From contig JACKGS010000006.1 in the NCBI GenBank assembly GCA_020631865.1, forward strand, positions 1-20,578: a stretch of 20,578 bases of DNA, written 5' to 3'. How positions within the stretch are numbered: the first letter of the stretch is position 1; each line of letters opens with the position of its first letter. Origin of the DNA: Candidatus Nomurabacteria bacterium. Lineage in GTDB: Bacteria > Patescibacteriota > Saccharimonadia > Saccharimonadales > UBA7683. Made by a program: the position numbers and the translations under genes. The notes under the pieces were generated by a model that did not search any database, was not told the origin of the DNA, and saw only the letters and a program-made list of their open reading frames with translations. Shown here one piece after another: positions 1-5,761 of this stretch.

Positions 1-78
1 TTTGGGAAGTGAAGTGAGGACATCACGAATTACGGCGGATTCGTTGTATGCAGGTATTACTACACCTATTTTTTTCAT
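1..78 (-). CDS. Glycosyltransferase family 2, N-terminal fragment
   Basis: Only the first 26 codons are present; the gene runs off the left edge. The peptide starts MKKIGVVIPAYNESAVIRDV, the classic first beta strand and nucleotide-binding loop of GT-A fold family 2 glycosyltransferases (VVIPAYNE). Such enzymes transfer a sugar from a nucleotide donor, often to a polyprenyl-linked or lipid acceptor. Its ATG overlaps the TGA stop of rfbA by one base, so it is the fifth gene of the rhamnose operon and probably depends on translational coupling, since there is no clear Shine-Dalgarno sequence. Donor and acceptor cannot be told from the fragment; the context suggests polysaccharide assembly (inference). 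Confidence 0.8.
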   Translation of the reverse strand, partial: MKKIGVVIPAYNESAVIRDVLTSLPK

Positions 79-941
79 CACTTTTTCATTATACCTTGTA
101 AATATTCACCATAGCCGGATTTCTTTAAGGGCTCCGCTATTTTTTTAAGTTGCGAGGCAGTAATGAAGCCTTCTCTGTATGCGATTTCTTCAGGGCAACC
201 GATTTTTAGACCGGTACGTTTTTCAATTACTTGAATGTATTCACTTGCTTCGTTCATACTTTCGAAGGTTCCAGTGTCGAGCCATGCAGAACCACGGTCC
301 ATAATTTGAACACTGAGCTTACCACGCTTTAAATATTCTTCATTTACAGTTGTAATCTCTAACTCACCGCGATCACTCGGCTTAATCTTCTTGGCGATCT
401 CGACTACATCGTTGTCGTAAAAATAGAGGCCAACAACTGCGTAGTTTGATTTAGGCTGGGTTGGCTTTTCTTCAATACTTACTGCGTTAAAGTCTTTATC
501 AAACTCTACGACACCATAGCGTTCTGGATCCGAGACCTGATAGGCAAAAACGGTGCCGCCACTTGCTTTCGTACATTCTTTGAGGCTGTCACCAAAACCA
601 TGTCCATGAAAGATGTTGTCACCCAGTACGAGTGCCACTTTATCGTTTCCGATAAACTCCTCACCGATAATAAATGCTTGGGCAAGTCCGTCGGGTGAAG
701 GCTGAATGGCGTACGTTAAATTAATTCCCCAATCCGATCCATTACCGAGCAAACGTTGAAAACTCTCTTGGTCATGAGGGGTGGTGATTATGAGAATGTC
801 CTTAATGCCCGCCATCATGAGGGTGGAAAGAGGATAGTAAATCATCGGTTTGTCGTAAATGGGCATCAACTGCTTGCTAATACCCTTGGTAATAGGGTAG
901 AGGCGTGTGCCGGATCCACCAGCTAAAATTATACCTTTCAT
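78..941 (-). CDS. rfbA: Glucose-1-phosphate thymidylyltransferase (RmlA)
   Basis: First enzyme of dTDP-L-rhamnose synthesis: glucose-1-phosphate plus dTTP gives dTDP-glucose and pyrophosphate, in the cytoplasm. The 287 residues match the usual RmlA length. Visible motifs are the nucleotide-binding loop GGSGTRL (8-14), the following SKQLMPIYDKP (22-32), the metal-binding LGDNIFHG with D108, and VEFD/EEKP further on. The ATG has a good ribosome binding site (AAGGAG, 5 nt spacing) and overlaps the rfbD stop by 4 nt. It is the fourth gene of the rfbBCDA operon. Nothing essential appears missing. Very confident by motif content and by the other three pathway enzymes alongside. Confidence 0.97.
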   Translation of the reverse strand: MKGIILAGGSGTRLYPITKGISKQLMPIYDKPMIYYPLSTLMMAGIKDILIITTPHDQESFQRLLGNGSDWGINLTYAIQPSPDGLAQAFIIGEEFIGNDKVALVLGDNIFHGHGFGDSLKECTKASGGTVFAYQVSDPERYGVVEFDKDFNAVSIEEKPTQPKSNYAVVGLYFYDNDVVEIAKKIKPSDRGELEITTVNEEYLKRGKLSVQIMDRGSAWLDTGTFESMNEASEYIQVIEKRTGLKIGCPEEIAYREGFITASQLKKIAEPLKKSGYGEYLQGIMKK

Positions 942-1792
942 GAAGTCTCCTTACGTATGTATTCTAACAGATCATCATTCCAGTCTCGTGATTCAAAACC
1001 GGTGGAGTGAATTTTAGTTAAATCCAGGGTGCTCAAAAGGGGTCTTTGTGCGATTCCTTGTTTTCCTTCGTAATAAATATCTGTGGTAATGTCAGTGACC
1101 TTAAGATCATTTCGATCAATAATCTGGAATATCCTTCTTGTAATATCCGCCCAACTCATCGAATCACCGCTGTTTGTCACGTTGTATGTGCCGTAAGCAC
1201 AGTTGTTGCTTAACAAATGATCTATTGCTCGCACAAGTTCAGATGTAAAGGTGAGTCTACCAATTTGGTCGGATACAACAGTTGGAGAAATGTTCTTTTG
1301 GGCAAGGTCAAGCATGGTTTTAACAAAATTTTTCCCTTCGCCGATAACCCAGGAGGTGCGAAGTATATAGTGTTGAGGAGTTGTTGCAGCCAGTAGGTCC
1401 CCGGCAGCCTTACTTGCCCCGTAAACCGACAATGGGCTAAATATCTCGTTTTCAGTGTGAATTTTTTGAGAACCATCAAACACATAGTCACTTGATATGT
1501 GAACCAGGGTGATGCCATGATTTGTGGCGGCCTCAGACAAAAAAGAGAGGGCGATAGCATTTACACTCCAGGCAGTTATGCGACCCTCTAAGGTTTCGGC
1601 TTCGTCAACATTTGTGAATGCAGCTGCGTTAACTATTACATCAATTGATGACCAATCAAATTTTGCGACACTGTCGCGATTCGTAATATCTAACTCATTT
1701 ATGTCTGCATGTCGTGCTTGGGGGTATTTTTTTCGGAGTGCTGTGCCAAGTTGGCCGTTAGCACCAGTAATAAAAATTTTATTATCGTTCAC
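938..1792 (-). CDS. rfbD: dTDP-4-dehydrorhamnose reductase (RmlD)
   Basis: Last step of dTDP-L-rhamnose synthesis: NAD(P)H-dependent reduction of dTDP-4-keto-L-rhamnose. It is a short-chain dehydrogenase/reductase of 284 residues, the normal length. The sequence shows the Rossmann glycine motif TGANGQLG (9-16), AAFTNVDEAE (57-66), SSDYVFDG (100-107) and the catalytic Tyr124-x3-Lys128 (YGASK). The start is GTG at 1792, supported by TAGGA seven nt upstream and by the 1-nt gap to rfbC. Third gene of the rhamnose operon. The fold and motif set fit RmlD rather than RmlB. Confidence 0.95.
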   Translation of the reverse strand: MNDNKIFITGANGQLGTALRKKYPQARHADINELDITNRDSVAKFDWSSIDVIVNAAAFTNVDEAETLEGRITAWSVNAIALSFLSEAATNHGITLVHISSDYVFDGSQKIHTENEIFSPLSVYGASKAAGDLLAATTPQHYILRTSWVIGEGKNFVKTMLDLAQKNISPTVVSDQIGRLTFTSELVRAIDHLLSNNCAYGTYNVTNSGDSMSWADITRRIFQIIDRNDLKVTDITTDIYYEGKQGIAQRPLLSTLDLTKIHSTGFESRDWNDDLLEYIRKETS

Positions 1793-1793
1793 C

Positions 1794-2363
1794 TTAAAAT
1801 CCTACCGGTTCAACATCTTTGAGTAGTGGATGCGCTGCATCTTTCTCTGATATAATCGCTCGTTCTTCGCCAATAGGCCAATCGATATTTAGTTCTGGAT
1901 CAAAAAGATTGACAAATGTATATTCGGCTTCAGGAGACCAATGGTCATTTACAAGGTAAGTATATGTCACACTAGGCTCGAGTGTTTGATAGCCGTTCGC
2001 AACACCCCGAGGAACAAATACGGCTATTCCGGGGTTGATTTCAAGCGTTAGTGCTTTACCAAAAGTTTCACCTTTTCGTAAATCTACCCACGCACCAAAT
2101 ACTCTGCCGTTAGCAACTGATATAAATTTTTCCCAAGGCTCTGCATGTAGGCCCCTGGTCACCCCAACCTGCTGGTTGTACGAGAAGTTGTCTTGGACCA
2201 CTTCAAATTCAGGTAGACCAAGGGCTTCCATTTTCTCTTTCTGATAATTTTCTTTAAACCAGCCACGGTTGTCTCCGTTAACCACCAAGTTCACGATATA
2301 AAAGCCGGGTATCGAAGTGTCCCTCACTGCTAGTTCCGAGTAGTTCTCTGGATTAAATGCCAC
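1794..2363 (-). CDS. rfbC: dTDP-4-dehydrorhamnose 3,5-epimerase family protein (RmlC-like)
   Basis: Cupin-fold epimerase converting dTDP-4-keto-6-deoxyglucose to dTDP-4-keto-L-rhamnose. It has 189 residues. Family landmarks are VVQDNFSY (55-62), VTRGLH with the catalytic His73, VDLRKGETFG, and PRGVANGYQTL. After the His the usual tyrosine-glutamine and KLV segment is replaced by AEPWEKFI, so this is a divergent subtype of the family. The start is GTG at 2363 with TAGGA upstream; it follows rfbB by 2 nt. Operon position between rfbB and rfbD makes the 3,5-epimerase role likely, although a related dTDP-sugar epimerase or isomerase cannot be excluded from sequence alone. Confidence 0.88.
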   Translation of the reverse strand: MAFNPENYSELAVRDTSIPGFYIVNLVVNGDNRGWFKENYQKEKMEALGLPEFEVVQDNFSYNQQVGVTRGLHAEPWEKFISVANGRVFGAWVDLRKGETFGKALTLEINPGIAVFVPRGVANGYQTLEPSVTYTYLVNDHWSPEAEYTFVNLFDPELNIDWPIGEERAIISEKDAAHPLLKDVEPVGF

Positions 2364-2365
2364 GC

Positions 2366-3361
2366 CTATTGTCCTATCTTTTTGTATTTGGCTTCAGTTT
2401 CTGCTTTGAGCGGTTTCCACCAGTCTTCGTTGTTTGTATACCAGTCTATGGTAGCCTGAAGCCCAGCTGCGAAGTCTGTATACTTTGGCCTCCAGCCGAG
2501 TTCGTTAATAAGTTTAGTGTTATCTATTGCGTAACGAAGATCATGTCCAGGACGATCTTTTACATGTTCAAGCCAAGTTTCATCTTTGCCCATCATGTTG
2601 AGAATCATATTAAATACTTCGATGTTATTCTTTTCTCCATCAGCACCAATTAGATATACTTCGCCGCTTTTACCTTTTTCTATAATAGTAATTACGGCTG
2701 AGTTGTGGTCATCTACATGAATCCAGTCACGTACATTTTCGCCTTTACCGTAGAGTTTTAATTTTTCACCACTGAGTATATTTGTAATTTGCCGTGGAAT
2801 CATCTTTTCAACGTGCTGACGGGGACCGTAATTGTTTGAGCAGTTTGAAATGGTGGCATGAATACCAAAACTTCTGACCCATGCTAGCACAAGCATGTCT
2901 GAGCCCGCCTTAGTGCTTGAGTAAGGACTCGAAGGATTATATCGCGTATGTTCAGTGAACTTTACTGGATCATCGAGTTCAAGGTCTCCATAAACTTCAT
3001 CAGTTGAAATGTGGTGTAGCTTTTTTCCGTGTTTTCTAACGGCTTCGAGAATTCGGTAGGTGCCTATTAAGTTGCTTTCAACAAATGGCCACGGATCATT
3101 TAAAGAATTATCATTATGAGATTCGGCGGCAAAATGAACCACGAGATCGTTTTTGGAGACCAGACCATCAATTAATTCTTGATTGCAAATATCACCTTCG
3201 ATGAATTCAATTTCTTCCCAGACTTCTTTAAGGCTGGCTTTATTACCGGCATAATTTAGTTTATCAATTACTGTAATTTGCCAATCCGGACGCTCTTTCC
3301 GCGCTAGGTGCACAAAATTTGACCCAATAAATCCAGCTCCGCCGGTTACTAATAGCTTCAT
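2366..3361 (-). CDS. rfbB: dTDP-glucose 4,6-dehydratase (RmlB)
   Basis: Second step of the pathway: NAD-dependent oxidation and dehydration of dTDP-glucose to dTDP-4-keto-6-deoxyglucose. The 331-residue extended SDR shows GGAGFIG (7-13), the catalytic triplet Thr120-Asp121-Glu122 (ISTDEVYG) and Tyr147-x3-Lys151 (YSSTK), plus a late NNYGPRQ motif. An in-frame ATG exists at 3424, but the start at 3361 is preferred: it gives the canonical MKLLVTGGAGFIG, has GGGGGAG just upstream, and lies downstream of a near-consensus promoter at 3387-3415 that the longer form would contain. First gene of the rhamnose operon. The active-site region reads AAESHNDNS where AAESHVDRS is usual. Confidence 0.95.
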   Translation of the reverse strand: MKLLVTGGAGFIGSNFVHLARKERPDWQITVIDKLNYAGNKASLKEVWEEIEFIEGDICNQELIDGLVSKNDLVVHFAAESHNDNSLNDPWPFVESNLIGTYRILEAVRKHGKKLHHISTDEVYGDLELDDPVKFTEHTRYNPSSPYSSTKAGSDMLVLAWVRSFGIHATISNCSNNYGPRQHVEKMIPRQITNILSGEKLKLYGKGENVRDWIHVDDHNSAVITIIEKGKSGEVYLIGADGEKNNIEVFNMILNMMGKDETWLEHVKDRPGHDLRYAIDNTKLINELGWRPKYTDFAAGLQATIDWYTNNEDWWKPLKAETEAKYKKIGQ

Positions 3362-3386
3362 AAACTCCCCCTCTTTACACAACCTA

Positions 3387-3415
3387 ACTATACCAAATTT
3401 TAAGGGGTGGTCCAA
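3387..3415 (-). promoter_or_regulatory. Promoter of the rhamnose operon
   Basis: On the minus strand TTGGAC (3415-3410), a 17-nt spacer and TATAGT (3392-3387) match the sigma-70 type consensus at 5/6 and 5/6 positions. A transcript would begin near 3380, about 20 nt before the rfbB start, leaving room for the GGGGGAG ribosome binding site. Confidence 0.75.
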
Positions 3416-3438
3416 GTCGTACATTGTTATAAGAGAGG

Positions 3439-3467
3439 TAGACTTTATGCAGTATCAATCTTATACT
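3439..3467 (+). promoter_or_regulatory. Leaderless-type promoter of the HIT-like gene
   Basis: TAGACT (3439-3444, 4/6 match to the -35 box), a 17-nt spacer and TATACT (3462-3467, 5/6 match to the -10 box). Only 6 nt separate the -10 box from the ATG at 3474, and there is no Shine-Dalgarno sequence, so the transcript probably begins at or next to the start codon. Confidence 0.55.
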
Positions 3468-3473
3468 TAATTA

Positions 3474-3896
3474 ATGAATGCTGTTATAACAAAAATAAAA
3501 CAATCTATTCGTAGCACACAAAAACAATCTACCCCAATAAGTTTGCGTACAATTTCCGGTGAGATGACATATACGTTAGCCAAGAAAGCGGGCAGACTAG
3601 TATCGTTAAGCGAAGAGTCAGCAATTAGAGTTTGGAAGTATTGGAGGCTTATTGAAAATGCTTTTCCGTACGACATCGCTTTCAGGGTGCATCATTTACT
3701 TATACCTATCCGCGTGATAGCCAAGGGTCAATTAAATATTGCTGAAAAAGAAGAGCTGGAAATAATACTAGACTTATTGAGTGACGAGTATGATTGCTAT
3801 CTTGAAAACTTTGTGAGTAAACAGTCTATCAAGAATCACTACCACTTACATTTACTTACCTATAAAGATGATCGAACGGATATGAGCTTATATTAA
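3474..3896 (+). CDS. Small HIT-like (histidine triad) protein
   Basis: A 140-residue soluble protein. Near the C-terminus it carries NHYHLHLL, which fits the histidine triad pattern H-phi-H-phi-H-phi-phi with His122, His124 and His126. An earlier segment (PYDIAFRVHHLLIPIRV) resembles the strand before it in HIT hydrolases and transferases. HIT proteins act on nucleoside phosphate bonds, for example Ap4A or nucleotide-sugar substrates; no substrate can be assigned here. The N-terminal 60 residues are basic and not recognised. The gene stands alone, divergent from rfbB, with a leaderless-type promoter. The family call rests mainly on one motif and its surroundings and is therefore moderate. Confidence 0.6.
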   Translation: MNAVITKIKQSIRSTQKQSTPISLRTISGEMTYTLAKKAGRLVSLSEESAIRVWKYWRLIENAFPYDIAFRVHHLLIPIRVIAKGQLNIAEKEELEIILDLLSDEYDCYLENFVSKQSIKNHYHLHLLTYKDDRTDMSLY

Positions 3897-3903
3897 GATT
3901 GTT

Positions 3904-4203
3904 GGGCTGAAGAATGGAATGCAGAACTGGGAATAAGAAAAAAGAAATATGGAGAAGAGAGCCGGATATTAGACATAGGACATAAGACATATGATGCATG
4001 ATAGTACGGTGAAGGTGAAGTAATATGAAAAATGAAATATGGGTTTTTTGGACAAAAAGGCTAATACTAAATGCCAAATGGAATAAGAAATATGAGGTGT
4101 GAGAATGAAATATGGAATATGAAAAATGGAATATGGTTTTTAAGTTAAAAACTTAGTGTTAAATGCCAAATGAGAGATGATTAGCATATGATGTATCAAA
4201 TAT
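3904..4203. repeat. Intergenic array of degenerate 7-nt repeats
   Basis: The 396-nt gap between 3897 and 4292 holds no gene that I can support. Much of it is built of degenerate heptamers of the type AAATGCC, AAATGGA, AATATGG, AATATGA, which drift from unit to unit. Two longer blocks repeat inside it: about 4034-4081 and 4130-4174 both run from AATATGG through a T-rich then A-rich stretch to AAATGCCAAATG. The same heptamer family recurs at several other places in the window. Confidence 0.7.
4162..4203. repeat. Left copy of a 42-nt imperfect direct repeat
   Basis: This copy starts AATGCCAAATGA and ends TGTATCAAATAT. The right copy is 5701-5742, with identical ends, identical length and 33 of 42 positions the same without gaps. 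The pair brackets exactly the two toxin-antitoxin operons. Confidence 0.6.
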
Positions 4204-4256
4204 CCTGTTCCCCGTAACTAGTAACCAACCCCCACCCTTCACATGAGATCATTTTA

Positions 4257-4286
4257 TTGACAAAGTGCATGCATGCATGCTAATGT
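4257..4286 (+). promoter_or_regulatory. Promoter and probable operator of the first vapBC pair
   Basis: TTGACA (4257-4262), an 18-nt spacer and TAATGT (4281-4286) lie 6 nt before the antitoxin ATG. The spacer contains GCATGCATGCATGC (4267-4280), a perfect 14-nt palindrome. VapBC-type complexes commonly repress their own promoter by ribbon-helix-helix binding to such palindromes, so this is a likely operator (inference). Confidence 0.7.
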
Positions 4287-4292
4287 GTAGGC

Positions 4293-4562
4293 ATGAAATC
4301 GAAGACTAAGCAGTATACTATTCGCAACATTCCAGAACCCGTAGACAGGTATCTTAGAAAGCGTGCAAAATTAAGTAACAAGAGTTTAAACCAAGTGGTG
4401 ATTGAGGAGCTGTCAACACATGTTGGTAATGGCCAAAAAAACATAATAGAATCTCTTGATTGGTTTATTGGCAGTGGTGGAATAGGAGACGATGTTATCC
4501 AGGCTTTGGAAGAAGACGACAAGGCACAAAAAGAGCTTACAAGAAAACAGTGGCAGTTATAA
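4293..4562 (+). CDS. Antitoxin, ribbon-helix-helix (FitA/VapB-like)
   Basis: An 89-residue protein directly before a PIN-domain toxin. Residues 7-40 (QYTIRNIPEPVD, then a basic helix and NQVVIEEL) have the pattern of a ribbon-helix-helix DNA-binding domain of the FitA/Arc type: one beta strand followed by two helices. The acidic C-terminal part (after about residue 48, with DWFIGSGGIGDD) is expected to wrap the toxin and block its active site. It is translated without a Shine-Dalgarno sequence from a leaderless-type promoter carrying a palindrome. It is clearly paralogous to the antitoxin at 5019-5267; both share YTIRNIPEPVD and the DW-IGS motif. The stop is followed after one base by the toxin ATG. 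Confidence 0.85.
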   Translation: MKSKTKQYTIRNIPEPVDRYLRKRAKLSNKSLNQVVIEELSTHVGNGQKNIIESLDWFIGSGGIGDDVIQALEEDDKAQKELTRKQWQL

Positions 4563-4563
4563 A

Positions 4564-4965
4564 ATGATCATTGATACAAATATCTATAGCGCCTTAGATC
4601 GTGGTGATCCTAGGGTTGTGTCAATCTTGCAATCTAGCATTACTATAATGTTGCCACTTTGTGTTTTGGGTGAACTACACTATGGTTTTATCTTAGGTGC
4701 TAGAGCCGATCTGAATAAGCAAAGACTTTCGACTTTTATGTCATTAGATTTTGTTGATGTATTGAGGTCAACTAGCAAGACGGCTGAAATATATGGCGAG
4801 CTGGCTTTTGTGTGTAGAAAGAGGGGTCGAGTGCTTTCTAATAACGATTTATGGATAGCCTCACTTGCTATTGAGTATGATGTACCGTTAGTTACTTACG
4901 ATAAAGATTTTTCGGCTCTATCAAGTAGGCTTGGCGACAACTTAATTTTATTAGACACCAACTAA
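4564..4965 (+). CDS. PIN-domain ribonuclease toxin (VapC-like)
   Basis: A 133-residue PIN nuclease, normal VapC length. The acidic active site is complete: Asp4 (IIDTN), Glu37 (VLGELHYG), Asp95 (NNDLWIA) and Asp113 (TYDKDF), expected to bind Mg2+/Mn2+. VapC toxins cut tRNA or rRNA when their antitoxin is lost; the RNA target here is unknown. I chose the ATG at 4564, 1 nt after the antitoxin stop, because MIIDTN is the canonical N-terminus; a longer in-frame start at 4492 would add residues lying inside the antitoxin gene. Paralogue of the toxin at 5267-5665. Confidence 0.9.
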   Translation: MIIDTNIYSALDRGDPRVVSILQSSITIMLPLCVLGELHYGFILGARADLNKQRLSTFMSLDFVDVLRSTSKTAEIYGELAFVCRKRGRVLSNNDLWIASLAIEYDVPLVTYDKDFSALSSRLGDNLILLDTN

Positions 4966-4983
4966 CGCTTAAATAGCGATAAC

Positions 4984-5036
4984 TTGACATGTATACATAA
5001 AAAGAGCATACTGTATACATGAATAGTATACAGTAT
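4984..5036 (+). promoter_or_regulatory. Promoter and operator of the second vapBC pair
   Basis: TTGACA (4984-4989), a 17-nt spacer and CATACT (5007-5012) lie 6 nt before the ATG at 5019. Two palindromic elements overlap it. ATGTATACAT (4989-4998) sits in the spacer. A perfect inverted repeat with 11-nt arms, ATACTGTATAC (5008-5018) and GTATACAGTAT (5026-5036), covers the -10 box, the start codon and the first codons. This is what an autoregulatory ribbon-helix-helix operator would look like, and its sequence differs entirely from the operator of the first pair. Confidence 0.75.
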
Positions 5037-5267
5037 ACAATTAGAAATATTCCTGAGCCTGTAGATAAGGCCTTAAGAAGCGTGGCGCGTAAAAAGGGCG
5101 TAAGCTTTAATTCTACTGTGGTGGAGGCGCTTGAAATGGCAGTCGGGGCTAATGGCAGGCAAACTCGCAACACTGACTTTGACTGGATCATTGGTAGCAG
5201 CTTGAAAGACGATTCTTTTGATGAATCTATGCAGTGGCTTAATAAACTTCCAAAGGATATTAACTAA
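5019..5267 (+). CDS. Antitoxin, ribbon-helix-helix (FitA/VapB-like)
   Basis: An 82-residue antitoxin with the strand IQYTIRNIPEPVD (4-16), a helix rich in Arg/Lys (ALRSVARKKG) and a second helix (STVVEALEMAVG), the pattern of a ribbon-helix-helix domain. The C-terminal tail (DFDWIIGSSLKDD) is the likely toxin-binding region. Its TAA overlaps the toxin ATG by one base, giving tight translational coupling. The start is supported by the leaderless promoter geometry; there is no ribosome binding site. Its first two dozen bases form part of its own putative operator. Paralogue of the antitoxin at 4293. Confidence 0.85.
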   Translation: MNSIQYTIRNIPEPVDKALRSVARKKGVSFNSTVVEALEMAVGANGRQTRNTDFDWIIGSSLKDDSFDESMQWLNKLPKDIN

Positions 5268-5665
5268 TGAACCAAATTGCCCTTGATACAAATGCTTACA
5301 GGGCGTTAGTTGACGGAAACAAAAAGGCTGTTGAAGTGGTACGGTCGGCTCATCTTGTTGGCTTGCCAGTGATAGTTTTGGGCGAACTTTGTTATGGTTT
5401 TGAAAACGGCACCCAGAAAGAAGTCAACATGACCAGGCTCAGTAAATTTTTACAAACTAAATCTTTGCAGATGTTACATATAACTAGTGAGACGGCTTAT
5501 ATGTTTGGTGAAGTTGCAACACAGCTCCGTAGGCAGGGTATATCTATTCAACAAGACGATATCTGGATTGCAGCACTCTGCAAACAATATAACTTTCAAC
5601 TTTTGACTGCAGATACAGGGTTTACGCATGTGGTGGGTTTGCAAACTATTAGCTTTAACTTTTAG
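5267..5665 (+). CDS. PIN-domain ribonuclease toxin (VapC-like)
   Basis: A 132-residue PIN nuclease with all four acidic positions: Asp7 (ALDTN), Glu40 (VLGELCYG), Asp98 (QDDIWIAA) and Asp116 (LTADTGF). It is coupled to the preceding antitoxin by an ATG/TAA overlap. It shares the layout GEL-YGF, RLS-F and the D-WIA block with the toxin at 4564, so the two operons come from one duplication or from two acquisitions of one family. RNA target unknown. The distinct operators suggest that each pair regulates itself separately. Confidence 0.9.
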   Translation: MNQIALDTNAYRALVDGNKKAVEVVRSAHLVGLPVIVLGELCYGFENGTQKEVNMTRLSKFLQTKSLQMLHITSETAYMFGEVATQLRRQGISIQQDDIWIAALCKQYNFQLLTADTGFTHVVGLQTISFNF

Positions 5666-5700
5666 CCCTCCGTTAGATAACAGCTCTTGCCTCAATGAAG

Positions 5701-5742
5701 AATGCCAAATGAAAAATGAGAAATTTATTCTGTATCAAATAT
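5701..5742. repeat. Right copy of the 42-nt imperfect direct repeat (heptamer type)
   Basis: Starts AATGCCAAATGA and ends TGTATCAAATAT, matching 4162-4203 at both ends with the same internal length. The inner part reads as degenerate heptamers (AATGCCA, AATGAAA, AATGAGA). Confidence 0.6.
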
Positions 5743-5761
5743 GCTAAGCCCTCGGCTTAGC
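5743..5761. terminator. Hairpin at the end of the GT4 gene, possible bidirectional terminator
   Basis: GCTAAGCC (5743-5750), loop CTC, GGCTTAGC (5754-5761): a perfect 8-bp stem. It lies between the convergent second vapC and the GT4 gene and overlaps the GT4 stop codon. The 3' side is only partly T-rich on either strand (TTCTCAGTTT on plus, ATATTTGAT on minus), so terminator function is probable rather than certain. Confidence 0.45.

Noticed and set aside
2357..2653. 98-codon plus-strand frame
   Set aside because: Lies wholly antisense to rfbB with no recognisable protein content or start signals.
3362..3424. 21-residue N-terminal extension of RfbB from an ATG at 3424
   Set aside because: A near-consensus promoter lies inside it and the canonical MKLLVTGGAGFIG start has its own ribosome binding site.
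3856..4077. 73-codon minus-strand frame, phenylalanine-, leucine- and serine-rich
   Set aside because: It arises from the A-rich heptamer array and has no start signal or family resemblance.
3904..4203. CRISPR array
   Set aside because: Units are 7 nt and drift continuously; there are no 25-35 nt identical repeats with unique spacers, and no cas genes.
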